Shown here: positions 11,194-22,777 of the stretch, in pieces
Layout: each line of letters begins with the position of its first letter
Position numbering within the stretch: position 1 is the stretch's first letter
Assembly (NCBI GenBank): GCA_003988855.1
Contig: QYAI01000010.1
Location: 310,001 to 374,000 of the forward strand
Reading direction: 5' to 3'
Source: Arachnopeziza araneosa
Taxonomy: Eukaryota > Ascomycota > Leotiomycetes > Helotiales > Arachnopezizaceae
Length of the DNA: 64,000 nucleotides
The notes under the pieces: model-generated
Seen by the model: only the letters and a program-made list of their open reading frames with translations
Told to the model about the DNA's origin: nothing
Database searches by the model: none
Translations under genes and position numbers: made by a program

Positions 11194-11283
11194 TGCTGTG
11201 CTGGGAGGAGAGATCCCAAGCTCTGGGGTTTGAGGAGGCGTCTCCTTCTCTGGGAGGGGGATTAGCGTGGTTCGTGGGGCCAG

Positions 11284-11319
11284 GGTGGTGGTGGTGGTGG
11301 TGGTGGTGGTGGTGGTGGT
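11284..11319 (+). repeat. Trinucleotide microsatellite, 12 copies of GGT
   Basis: Uninterrupted GGT array within the region upstream of the homeobox gene; on the minus strand it is (ACC)12. Confidence 0.95.
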
Positions 11320-13719
11320 TACGGCCACCAAGGCTGGAGAGGGAGAAGGAGAGGGAGAAGGGGGGGGGGGAGAGGGAGGAGCGACGACCCTGACACGGCA
11401 AGAGAAGGGAGGAGGGAGGACGGCGATGCAAAGCGCGCGTGGAGAATGGCAATGTCCCTCTGTTTCCCTTACGCTGGGCCCTTCGTGATCTCTTTTCCTG
11501 CACTTCCTGTGCTTGTTCAACCCCCTTGGCCCTTGCACCTCCCCCCGACTGCAGGCTGCGCTGGTTGGTCCACAGGCACGGGACGAAGGGGATGGGGGGG
11601 ACTTGATTCAGACCCATCTCGCCATGGCCAGTGCTGGAAGCGTCGCAGTGGGCTCCAAAGCGGTTAGCGTCTGGCTTAAAGCAGTGGCTCAGTCGAGCCA
11701 CTCAGGCCAGGTACGCAGCGTGCAAGGCGCACTGCTTCAGCCAGACACGGCACGCTCACAGCCAGATGGGGCTTGAACCCTGGGGGGAGGGGGGGGCCTC
11801 GGGGGCGAATGGGAGCAGCCTCCTCGCCATTCCGGCGTCTGGCACGCCGGATGCAGGACGACGGCCTTGACGCTCACAGCCTTTCAGTAATGAAAAGAAA
11901 ACCCGTCCCACTCCTCGCGCTGGCGAATCCAACCCCAACATCTGCCCGTGACTGTGATGCGCATCGCGTTCCCTCTTCACTGGTCCTCCACCGCGGGGTA
12001 TCGATCGATACTTCTCTATTGATTCTCCCATTCTGCCCGCTCATTCGCATCGCCAGCATCCCTCCGCCGATAGGGCCCATGATGCTCGTCCGGGGTCGTG
12101 ATCGTGGGTTTGGTGGCCCGGCCTGAAAGAATCACGACGAGGGACTGCTTGACGGTGGGCACCAAAATAGTTCCCCCCTCCCTGCACGCTGCAGATTGCA
12201 TGCGTGGTGGGTGCCGCAGCGCCAACAGCCCTCCTCGCGCTGCAGGCCAACCACCACGCAATCTTACAGACGCTGCGAGAGCCATGAACAGGAGCATCCT
12301 CCTCTGAATACCGAGCAGAATGCAGTCATCAGCGTGCAGAGAATCAATCACGAGGCGCGCGACCGCCAACGTCGCCGTCTTTTTCCCTCGTCGCGCTCCG
12401 CAGCCCATGATTTCCCTCACCCAAGCCCCTAGACGTACCTGACCATAGGGAGAAACCACAGCAGCAGAGCCGCCTGGGCCCTTTGCCTTGAGACCTGACG
12501 AGTGGGACGCCAGCAGCCCCCCTGCCCTACGACCACTTAAGATCTTCCGTCTTAAGCAAATCTCCCCACCGCACAGACTCTGATCATCATCGGAGCCCGT
12601 CGTCCGATCCTCATTCATGGACTGAACGGAATGGGGACCTTGTTCGTCCTCTGTACGCTGCCCTGCAAACGAACATGGTCCCGAACCCCGTCCATGGCAA
12701 AACTCTCCTCGGATTCTTGGGAGCGCGAACGAACGAACGAGCGAACGAGCGAGCGCAGTCTGCGGGACAGGCCATGCACCGCTCTCCTCCTTCTCCTCCT
12801 CCTCCTCCTCCTCCTCAGCTCGTGAGAAGCTCCGGAGTCTGGAGAATCTTCAAAAGGGTCTCGTGGCTGTTGTACCACCACCGACAGCGCCTCTACGCTT
12901 CTTCCTGCCTCCAGACCTGCGCACTTGGCCAGTTTAGGGCTTCAGCTTGATGCACACCCGCTGCAGTGTCCGTATTCGGTAGTACGTGATGACGAAGCGG
13001 GGACTTCTCGAGCAAATCATGCGGCGGCGTGGCAGCCACAGGTCTCTCCTGGGAAGACAGAGCTGGCAGCGAGCAGCATCGAAGAGCGCTTTAAGCATGC
13101 ATGTCAAATCCTCACCGATTACCACGGCCACCTCCACCACGCAAGCCTTAGCTAGCATGGGGCATCTCTAGTGCTCCCAGAATACCGCCAGTCGTGTCAT
13201 ATCGGGTATTTGATAAGGCTTAATTGTTAAGGCCGTACGCGATCGATCCGTCACAGTCTGGTCTGACCAGCAGACGTTGGAAAAGGAGCCACGATCCGCC
13301 GTGGGCCGCGCATCAATCTCCTCATCTGCGAGCCATGGCGCCTGCCCCTCCTCGGCGCCCACCAGTCACGCCATGAACGTTGGATATCCGCAACGACCAT
13401 TTGGCAATATTGCCCAAGTTGGGTAGCCGGGGAGTCGCGACTATTCTCGCGCGCGATAACGACGGCCATCCAAAGAGGATGAGTACCGACATGCTGGCCG
13501 GTTGTCGAATGCGGAACAGGAATAGTCCCGTCCCGAGAATCCAGAAGCGACTCCAAGTGGCCGTCATTGCGACCCTGTCAGGACGAGGTGTGAACTGGCC
13601 TTGGCGACTTGGGCGGTGCTCATTGGGCGAGGAACGACGAGTGTGTGCATGGTGCGTAGGCATCTCCGAAAGTCATTCGCTGCCGACTCGCAAGCCACAA
13701 CCTGCCCATCCCGAGCCTT

Positions 13720-13784
13720 CAGGCCTCTCCCTCAGGCCTTTCCCTCAGGCCTCTCCCTCAGGCCTCTCCCTCAGGCCTCTCCCT
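13720..13784 (+). repeat. 13-bp tandem repeat, 5 copies
   Basis: Unit CAGGCCTCTCCCT, five copies, one with a single C to T change. The unit contains the palindrome AGGCCT. Confidence 0.95.
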
Positions 13785-15020
13785 CTGCCTCGCGGGCTTA
13801 AGCTTTAGCTTTCCAGGGTGCAGGACCTCTCCCGCTGCCCGCCCAAAGCTTCGCGGGCTTCATAAAATTCCGGATGCTCTTTTTGGCCCTGTCGCCTTCC
13901 CGTGAATATCACGCTGGCATCCCAACTTGGGTCCTGAGAGGGCGAATCTTTCCTATCGCCCATGTTCTGGCTCGTCGTCTTGTCGACAGGCGTCTCGCCA
14001 CCATCTCCATTCTGGGAAGGGTTGAATGGGAAAGTCCCACGGTCAATATCAACAAATCGATCTCTACGCGTTGACGATTGATTCGCTCTGTCTGGATTTA
14101 AGGTCGAGCTGCAGAAACACGCGTGCCACAGCGTCGCCGACGAAAGATTCACGCAGCCACGCTTTCACGGCGCGGTGGAGGCGAAATGTCGGCAATGACC
14201 AGCGATCGGAGCGGCGGGATGGGATGAGTGAGCAAAGAAATGAAGCCGTCTGAGCGCCCACGTGGAGTGGGGTGAGCAGCTGCAAGGAAAAGGGGGGGCT
14301 TGAATTTCCAACGCAGGTACCAGCACTCTCTACCCCTCTATCAGAAAGAACAGAAAGAAAAATATTATGTCCGTGTCCGCCGCCCCCCCCCCCCCATGAT
14401 GACTCTCTGAACGGCTGGCTCAACTTCCTCCAGGGCGACGACAGCGGTTGCCTCCTGCCCCATGGATACGTCCGCTCTGTGCCGTCGGGAGCTCTGGACT
14501 GGCAAAAAGCATTTTTGGATCGAGCAGGCTGGTCTGGTACCTGCATGAATATCGCGATCGCTCCCAAAAGCAAATCCGCCCAGCATGACCAGTATCATAT
14601 TCCAATCACTGCCTACAGCATTGTAGCTCTGGACCAGTCCATCCCAACGATGATGGATTTGTCATCCCAAGTCGCGACCATGAACCATCCTCCTGTTCGC
14701 TGCTCGCTGCTCCAATGCCAGGGGCCGAGGCGTGGGACAGCACCTTGAAAATCCCTCTGCACGTTTCTTCTTCCCCTCGTATGGGTACCTGCATATTTCT
14801 GTTTGGATCAATGTTCCAAATTTATACCCGTTCATTATGCGTGCCAGGGGCAATATGATACGTCAACATGGCCGAGAGCCGCATTTTTCGCTGCGCCTCA
14901 GAAAACACAAGGAATCTACAAACTTCCTGGCTGAAAATCAAACAAAATCCAGAGGACTGGCTCCTGAGCTTCACGTCGTCTCGAAACCACCACTATGCAT
15001 TTCAATGCCTTTGTCTCCTT

Positions 15021-15041
15021 CCCCCCCCCCCCCCCCCCCCC
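15021..15041 (+). repeat. Homopolymer run of 21 C
   Basis: The longest single-base run of the window, in the gene-poor region; its length may be a sequencing approximation. Confidence 0.9.
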
Positions 15042-16149
15042 GCGCTTTTAGCCTCCCACTCCAGTCGCCATCTCCTAGCTCTTGCGTAGTGAAACGGGCG
15101 TTCTAAGACTTTCTGATGCTTCGTCAAGTCTTGCTCTGCAACGTGATAAGCTTGATCGTTCAGTAGCCCGTCAGCATTTTTTTTCGTATCGGTGAATCCT
15201 CTCAATCGCTTTGTGCTCGCGATTCTTGAGTGGCCTCTGCAGGTCGAGAAGAGAGGACCGATATTAGACGTACGCTGACACCAAAAGAACCGTGATATCT
15301 GGACCCTCCCATCTCATGATATACTCGCAATCTCCAATGTGTTCACTTGGCACGCTGTTCTCGCGGCTACCTACGTTTTCTTCGGTGTGCCCGAAAGTAA
15401 TTCCTCCTAGCTGCATCTCAGGTCGCCCACATTCATGAAGTCACACAGAGCGCTCGGTAGAATTCCCATTGCCTGTCACAACTCGATACCAACACTGTAC
15501 CTGCGTATCAGCGACGCTCGGAGAAGCCCAGCTAATCTCCGGCTGCATCACAGAAAACACGGGCGTACATGACTAGCAGCACTGTTCAACCAAGAATTGA
15601 TGATGCCCAGCCAGCCCCGAATTCTCTCTCCTAGACTCAAGCACGCGTCCAGCTTGCCACGGCTCTCTCGTCCTTCTGCATCGGTCGGTCGGACGCAACG
15701 AGCATTTCTTATCTGTTTTGATTCCAGGGCCTCAAACTCCTCCCGCCGAAGAGGAAGCGGGTCATCGCTACTGGTAGACCAAATATAAAATATAACCCGA
15801 GTCACGGGCCACGGAAACTCTCCGGCTGATGATCCGATCTTTGGTTCTCGCCTCGTTCCGCCCGCTCCCCCATTCATCACCACCATCACATCACATCTGC
15901 TGATTTCTCCCACCAGACATAAACTTCGGGAAGGTTCTAATCCATTCATCTCCTCCCCCTTCCCTTCTTCCTTTCCCACATCTTTCCTCCCCTTTCCGCG
16001 ACCCGCTTGGCGGCACCGTCGCGAGGAGATTTCCCACATGTGTCTCAGAAAGGAAAACGGAACCCCAACGCCACCACCACAGCACCCAAAACGCGTAGAA
16101 GTCTTCCAGAAATGGCGACGGCGGCGTCGCAGGGCTGGCTGAGACCTGC

Positions 16150-16438
16150 AGCGGAGGGCGATGGGTGGATGAGAGTCGCTGCTGTGGGAGATGAGGCCGT
16201 GTTGGGAAGTTGGGGCAACGGTGATGCCCCTGCGTTTGGAGGCGTCGTCGCTCGAGAGACGAGGCTCTTGGAAAATGGTGGACGTGAGATGAGGGCTCGC
16301 GTCCCGAACTCCTGGGAACTGCAGATCTTGGAACGACAAGTGACTGAAGTTTTCAATCAAGGGGGTACTGTACGTATTGTGTTGCATTCCGTTGTTGATG
16401 GTCTCGCTGTGATGGGTGTTGTCTTGGTTGGCGCCCAT
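16150..16438 (-). CDS. Doubtful hypothetical protein, first exon only
   Basis: An ATG at 16438 opens a frame that begins MGANQDNTHHSETINNG and reads on through polar sequence (SHLSFQDLQFPGV, SSDDASKRRGITV) of the kind seen at the N termini of fungal regulators. From about 16150 the frame turns into Arg/Gly-rich text that looks noncoding, while another minus-strand frame becomes protein-like over the same bases (SASPATPPSPFLEDFYAFW). An intron from a GTTGCC donor to the CTGCAG acceptor near 16146 would join the two. No known domain. It may be a real gene with unresolved exons or chance; treat as weak. Confidence 0.25.
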
Positions 16439-19293
16439 TGCAGGAGTCTAAAATAGGTCGTTTCAACACACATGAAGAATTTTCAATGTTACTACTCTTG
16501 CAAGTGCTAAGAGATAAGCAGTACCGAACCGTCTCGAGATATCGCTCACAACAACATTCAGGCTTTGTTCATTCCATCGCCCCTTCTCCTGTCCCTTCTC
16601 GATTTTTCTGTTTCTACAATTCACCAAGGTTCGGAAGGAAGGTGGATCCCTTCACTTCTCTTATCCCTTCTTGGTATCTAGGAACCTTAGACATGACTCC
16701 GTCAGACTAGTAAATCAAGTTTTGATTGTGAATCATCAGAGTTCTCCTCCAGTGCTTTCATCGCGATTCATACATCGCATTCATGTAACCCTTCAAAAAT
16801 AAGAAACCAGTGCCGAAGTCTATACGTAGACTTTGGGTATCTCGTACTCAATATCATCTGATCTCGTCCTTCCTCTCGCTTGCACCTGTGCTTGTACTGA
16901 TGCCAGACATTCAGGGTAATTAAATACCTATCAGAATTCTCACTTCGCATGTCGAGGCTACAGCATACAGAAGGCTTGATTTTACTACCACTTCATTCAT
17001 AGACCTATACATAAAAGGAGTGCTTCTCTCATGAAATAAACTATAGATGTGCATCTATTCAAACAAGCAACCTCGTATTCTCTCGTCTCACGCCTATCGA
17101 GTAGACCTTTCCTCCACCTGAGCTACGCCAAATCATCACCAGTAAATACGAAGCCCCTTCCCGTTAGGTCCCTTGCAGATATCGGAGTGAGTTAGTGGTC
17201 AGGTGTAGAATCAGATGGGATGGGATGTGGACTGATATCCAAGAATATCCTACTCGGCAAGGAGGAATATCAAGAGCGTCTTTAGCGTAATATACCATAG
17301 CAAGACAAATGCAGCGACGACTCAGATGACGAGATGAGAGACATGTCAGCTGCGAAGTCGAGAAGGTTCTCACCTATTTCTAGGTGTTGTGCCAATTTGA
17401 AAAGCACCTTGATTCGGCTGTCAGAGACAAACTCGACGCGAATTTCTCGCCGGTTCACGCCGGGATGGCTTCTGGTTTGAGATTTGGTGGACTCTCGCTC
17501 TCGCAGTACTGGTTTGGGAAATGTTAAACGAGGTCAGAGTCAATCTGGATTCAATCTCTGTACTAGCTACGTCTATCGGGTCGGCGACGGTTGTGCAGTG
17601 TGGGGAAACAAGGACAAGTATCTTGGTTGCAAAACGAAACAAGTTCTTCCTGCTTAGTGACATCCAGGGTTTCCTTGAATCAGCATTACACGGCATGGCT
17701 CTTACCCGCATGTTTCCCCTTCTGCTAAACAGCGCTTCCCAAATTTCGGAATGAGATCCCAGATCCGACTATTTGCTCTCATGGTATGACACATCTGCTC
17801 TAGGCTGTTGGATTAGAATCATATCGTAAAGGATTGATTTTATAACGCAAATCACATGTATCCATCTACTCAAAAAATGTATTCCTGTGAGAGCATCGAA
17901 TTAAGAGATCGAGATACCACCTCATGAACATATTCTCTAGACTTCTCAATCGCTAACTGTAAGTTCAAGATTAAAAGCATAAAACTCGTTTATTCTCTAC
18001 CACAAAAGCAGTTCCGGAATGACAAAAAATACACCATGTGCAATAGTTGTGGTTTCAGTGCTGTGTTCGAGTCAGTGAAGTGAGTGGCTTGCTAAGAGAG
18101 TAGAAATTTTAAGGCTGTGGAAGAGCGACGTAGTATCAAGAAAAAGGACAGCGTGAGTTGGGTTGGAAATTAAGTTCGGAGAAGACAGGGCGAGGAAGTG
18201 AAATGAAAAACAAACTAACTTCTCGTACAAGGTGATACTCGAGACACTTGCGATGTTGTCTTTCAATGGTCGCTAGTATAGTGAGATGAAGCGTCCCTTA
18301 GTAGAGTAAGAGCAGCAAGGGAACTAGCTGCACAGTGACTTTGTACCAGAACAAATGATCGTTTACATGCATCTTAGTCTCGGACCTTTCAATTTGGTTG
18401 AATAAATAAGCGTTCCACTCTGGAAATTCAACGCCCGTCGGGAAATTAGATACTCGGACATTGAGAAGTAAATGGCACGAAATGTAATTGAACTCCTTCT
18501 CCGAGAGAGAGAAAAAAAGACACCTTTGGTTTGGCAGTAGGCAGAGGTGTGAACCCGGCCGGGTAAGAAGTCAAATGAGAGCAAAAGGAGTAGGAACGCT
18601 ATTGTAAGATATACTTCCAAATGTCGAGCCTCTAAAACGAAGCTGTGTAAAATCATCGAGAGAAATTCGAAAATCGACGCTCGAGATCCGCTAGCGGAAC
18701 GAACCCACGAGCTGCAAGAAAGCACGCGAAGAACCTGGGGTAATATCCAACAGAGGCTTGAGGAGTGATATCTTGAGATTTTGTTCGAGAGTAAACAAAC
18801 CCTCGATGTCTGACCAACGGTCCTGGGGCGTCTGGAATGGCATCAAAGCGAAGCAGGCTACCCTCACTGAAGAGGATCCGGCAAGGATGTAAATGGATAT
18901 TCGTTACGTATCAAGTAACCGTAGGGGTTTTGCAAGAATGGCCATGTAGGTGACGTCGGATTGCAAGAGGTGGGCGGACCCCTAGATGCGCATGTAAACA
19001 AGAGCCTTCGGCGTGCAACCATATTCTCTGGGGGTATGAACTGGTATTCAGTTTGGTTCAAGATTGAACAAATATTCAGGTGCGGCAAGGTATTTTTATC
19101 TCAACAGTCACTTTATCTTATGAGTGAAGATATGTCGAGGTCTAGGATAATTCTCACAACTGCTAGAGGCTTGCCTACATAGATGTCAATGACACAAAGT
19201 ACTCAAACAACTATGTTGATTGGTCTCCTGTTGTCTATTCTCTATGATTAGATACCTCCTTTGTATGCACACTAGCAAACGGAACTAATCTAA
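16439..19293. other. AT-rich gene-poor region
   Basis: About 2.9 kb without a supported gene. Composition changes from G/C-rich to AT-rich at about 16.5 kb. Only short overlapping frames are seen. A tRNA-like A-box on the minus strand near 17110-17130 has no acceptor stem or T arm. Confidence 0.5.
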
Positions 19294-20415
19294 TTAATAT
19301 ATATTCGAGAATTCCAACTCAACTCCCCTTTCCGAGACCCCCACCATTTTCACATCCCTCAAATCCTTGATTATCCAATCCGGCTTCGCCGCTTTCACTT
19401 GCTCAACCGTATGACTAGTCACCAATCCCAACACCTTACAACCAGCCGCCTTGCCGGCTTTGATACCAGCCGGGCTATCCTCCAGCACCAAAACCTCATC
19501 TTCAGCGGTTAGGCCGAGCTTCTTTTTGCCCAAAAGATAACAAGTCGGATCCGGCTTGCCGTTCTCAACATCCTCGGCGACCACGAGATGTTCGGGAATC
19601 GGGAGCTTGAGCACGTTCAGCCAGCCGGTGACAAGTGGGGTCGTGCCTGATGTGACGATGGCCCATGGGACGGAATCATGATTCAGTTGGTCCAAGAGGC
19701 TGCGTGCACCTGGGATTTCAACGACATCGTCGCCGTAGAGTTTGGGTAGGAGGCCTTCTAGGTGTTTAACGTCTAGCGGGAAGTTAGATTTTGTAGTGGG
19801 GATTTTAGAAAGCCGAAATGACCAATTAATGTGCCAAGGAGATTAATATGGTATCGGTTGATAGAATTTGAATATAATTCGACAACTGTTGGACGGGCTT
19901 GAGTGGTTTGAAAGTAACACGATTCATGACAAAAGAAAATTATACATTGAAATGAGCTAGGGAAAATGAGCTAAGGAGTAGAAAGTGAAGAAGGTGGTTT
20001 TGCTTGACCAGTAAACTCTTCAAAAAGTTGCACTTGAAATCCATAATTGGTCTACATGGAGGATAGATAATTCCTCTAAAGGAACGACATAGAGTGCTAA
20101 AGATCGGACAAAGAAGAAGTGGACCCACATTCCCAATTCGCTCTGCCAGGACTCAGAACCCTCAGTAAGTCGATGCTTCTTCTTCCATGAGAAGTCTGAA
20201 GAATAATTTTCGGATCAACTCCTATCTCATTTCCGATACTAAAGGCAGATTCTCAGGCCTCATAGGATTGAAAAGATGACCGGTCCAACCTACGTATGCC
20301 AATGCTTCTCAACGGCGGCTGTCGAGTCAATGATGGTGCCGTCCATATCCCAAAGGAGACCGCGGAACACAACTTTTTGAGGCTGACGGGAGAAATCACC
20401 ATTTGTCGACCCCAT
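19294..20415 (-). CDS. HAD-superfamily phosphatase, GPP/DOG type (glycerol-3-phosphatase-like)
   Basis: Small cytosolic phosphomonoesterase of 236 residues; the closest yeast relatives are Gpp1/Gpp2 (glycerol-3-phosphate, osmotic response) and Dog1/Dog2 (2-deoxyglucose-6-phosphate). Substrate not decidable here. Exons 20415-20294, 20238-20129 and 19772-19294. HAD motif I is WDMDGT (nucleophile D23, acid/base D25), followed by SHGRRSIDLL of the cap domain, motif II TSGT, motif III lysine in ENGKPDPTCY and motif IV VLEDSPAGIKAGKAAGC. The joins HWHTIGNEIG and ANWEYVKHLEGL keep the frame and the family text. Intron 2 (20128-19773) is 356 nt, several times longer than the others in this window. 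The gene is divergent from NUG1. Confidence 0.87.
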
Positions 20416-20902
20416 ATCGAAGGAAAATAAAAATTCCGACTTCTTTTGTAGCTTTTTAAGGTCGAGGGCTGCTATACAAAAGTTGTTGGGCGCGGAAAGC
20501 TGGGGTGTAGGCTGAGTTATCGAGGCGAGTCGTGGGTTTTGTGGAGGGTAGCCAGCGAAGAGAGATGCGAAATGCAACAAAAAAAAGGACCGATGGCCTA
20601 TGCCTAATTCGTCATGACCGCTGTCGGACTTCTCGAAATGGATAGAGAGACGGAATGACCAAAATCCAAGTTAGGTTGCAAATGAGGAAGCCGTAGAAGA
20701 TTTGATCAACGGTGCGGCAGACCGGATGTGAGAGACGGGAGCTTTGAGGTGCATCCCTTTGCTTTGGGAGGACGGGTAGGATGACCAGCCCACGTGACCA
20801 ACCCGATGGGGAATCATCGGCTGAAGCCTTCCGAGGGTAGAAATAATTTTTGTGCGATAAGATCTGGAAAGCTACACAACCCCTCCTCTCCAACAGAGCA
20901 CC
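20416..20902. promoter_or_regulatory. Divergent promoter region, HAD phosphatase / NUG1
   Basis: 487 bp between two start codons pointing away from each other. No clear TATA box; short A runs. It must contain both promoters and 5' UTRs. Confidence 0.5.
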
Positions 20903-22581
20903 ATGGGAGGCGTAAACAAGCCCGGAAGTAGGTGTCCACATATCCCTCTGCCGTCTAGCAATACTGACCCGCATTCTCAGAGCCAAAAAGCAAGCGGCAG
21001 CCAGTGCGGCTCCGCCATAAGATAGAAAAGGCCTCTGCCGCAAAGCAGAAGAAGGCCCGTAAGCTGGGGAAGAAAAATCCAGAATGGCGGTCGCGCTTAA
21101 AGAAAGATCCCGGAATCCCCAACTTGTTCCCATACAAAGACAAGATTCTTGCCGAGATTGAAGAAGGCAGGAGGCGAAAGGCCGAAGAAGCTGAGAAGAG
21201 GAGAGCCGATGCCAAAGCTACCAAGACCGGAGAGAAATCCGAGGAGCAAATTGGCAAGGAGATTGAGGCTCGGATGGAAGGTGTAGAGGAGGACGATATC
21301 ATGGGTGGAGAAATAGACGAGGATCTCGACGAAGATGCAAACCCAATGGCCGCGCTTCTCGCCAGCGCAAGAGCGGCAGCAAAGGACTACGAAGAGGAAT
21401 TGGAGAGCGGAGACTCAATGGATGAAGACGACCTCTCAAATGAGGATTCGGAAGACGAAGGCGGAGTTCAATTATCAGGCATGCCAACCCGCAAAGATGG
21501 ATCTCGTAAAGCTTTTGACAAAGTTTTTAAACAAGTCGTCGATGCCGCAGATGTAATCCTCTACGTACTCGACGCCCGCGATCCAGAAGGCACGCGCTCG
21601 AAAGAAGTCGAACGGCAAGTCATGGCTGCAGCATCCGGCGGCAAACGACTCATCCTCATCCTCAATAAAATCGATCTCATCCCCTCCTCCGTCCTTAAAG
21701 CCTGGCTCATTCACCTCCGTCGTTACTTCCCTACCATCCCTTTACGAGCATCGGGTCCTGCTCCAAACGCCCACACATTCAACCACCGCCAACTGACCGT
21801 TCAAAGCACCTCCGCCACTCTTTTCAAAGCACTCAAATCGTATGCAGCAGCCAAGCAACTGAAACGAGCAGTATCAGTAGGGGTCATTGGCTATCCGAAC
21901 GTTGGTAAATCCTCCGTCATAAACGCTCTGCTCTCCCGTCTCGGTGGTTCTGGCTCCAACCAACATGCTGCCTGTCCAGTTGGTGCGGAAGCAGGCGTAA
22001 CCACTTCTCTTCGCGAAGTCAAGATCGACAGCAAACTAAAACTACTCGACTCGCCTGGTATCGTCTTTCCCTCGACTGGAGATGGAAGCAAAGCTTCCAA
22101 AAAAGAAGAGCAAGCACGTTTAGTATTATTAAATGCCGTACCACCAAAGATGATTGAGGATCCCATTCCAGCCGTGACATTACTCCTCAAGAGACTGAGC
22201 ACAACCCAAAGTATGCTAGAAAAGCTAATGGAAGTCTACAATCTGCCTCCACTGATAACCACTAACGGCGACATGACGACCGATTTCCTAGTTCAAGTCG
22301 CCCGAAAGCGAGGAAGACTAGGTAAAGGAGGAGTACCCAACATCACAAGCGCAGCTACAACAGTGATCACAGACTGGAGAGACGGCCGGATTCAAGGCTG
22401 GATGGACGCCCCTGTCTTGGCTGTTGCGCCGAGTACGGATGCCATGGTAACAGGTGAAGAGCCAGTGGTGGGCGATCAGAAGGAGATCGTAACGGAATGG
22501 GCGGCGGAATTCAAATTGGAAGGATTGTGGGGAAGTGGGGAAAGTGGGGAAGTGCTTGAGGATGAAAAGATGCAGGAATAG
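20903..22581 (+). CDS. NUG1: Nucleolar GTPase for 60S ribosome export, NUG1/GNL3 type
   Basis: Circularly permuted GTPase needed for late 60S subunit assembly; nucleolus and nucleus. Exons 20903-20927 and 20981-22581 give 541 residues; the 53-nt intron (GTAGGT..CTCAG, branch CTGAC) follows only eight codons. The N terminus is strongly basic (KPKSKRQPVRLRHKIEKASAAKQKK.. then NPEWRSRLKKDPGIPNLFPYK), the GN3L-Grn1 signature. An acidic stretch (EEDDIMGGEIDEDLDED) follows. G motifs appear in permuted order: DARDPEGTRS, G4 LNKIDLIP, G1 GYPNVGKSSVIN, G3 LLDSPGI. The start ATG sits in CACCATGG. Convergent with DIS3, 196 bp between stops. Confidence 0.94.
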
Positions 22582-22777
22582 GTAGACAAAAGTGTTGCAT
22601 TGATTCTCGAGGACGATTTGGAGTCTGGCGTCGTCTGGCTGGGTACATATTTGGGCCGAGAGGTATATGATGCCAGAATCATCGTAGAACATAATAAACG
22701 TGCAAGTTGAACCAAATTCATCATGGGTATCTTCTCTACTTTGTCGTACAGAACTCAGCGCCCATATGATCATGTAT

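Larger units (their letters stand above)
10386..15547. other. Long gene-poor, G/C-rich region upstream of the homeobox gene
   Basis: About 5.2 kb with no supported gene on either strand. Open frames are many but short, overlap each other in all frames and show no recognisable domain. The stretch is full of simple repeats and homopolymers: AGTGC/TGTGC pentamers (11149-11193), GGT triplets (11284-11319), a G run near 11360, CTC triplets (about 12787-12818), GAAC/GAGC tetramers (about 12726-12755), a 13-bp array (13720-13784), and C runs near 14383-14395 and 15021-15041. The likeliest role is extended promoter and leader DNA of the homeobox gene. Confidence 0.55.

Noticed and set aside
11047..11701. 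Overlapping minus-strand ORFs with poly-His and poly-Thr runs
   Set aside because: Encoded by the GGT microsatellite in different frames; no gene signals.
14272..14748. 158-codon plus-strand ORF in the gene-poor region
   Set aside because: Crosses C runs and overlaps equally long frames on the opposite strand; looks like chance in G/C-rich DNA.
15548..16149. Downstream two thirds of the 296-codon minus-strand ORF
   Set aside because: Arg/Gly-rich text without coding character; only the first part of this frame is kept as a doubtful exon.
17040..17130. tRNA-like A-box word on the minus strand (GTAGCTCAGGTGG) followed at distance by TTTGAATA
   Set aside because: No complementary acceptor stem, no anticodon arm and only a poor B-box; does not fold as a tRNA.
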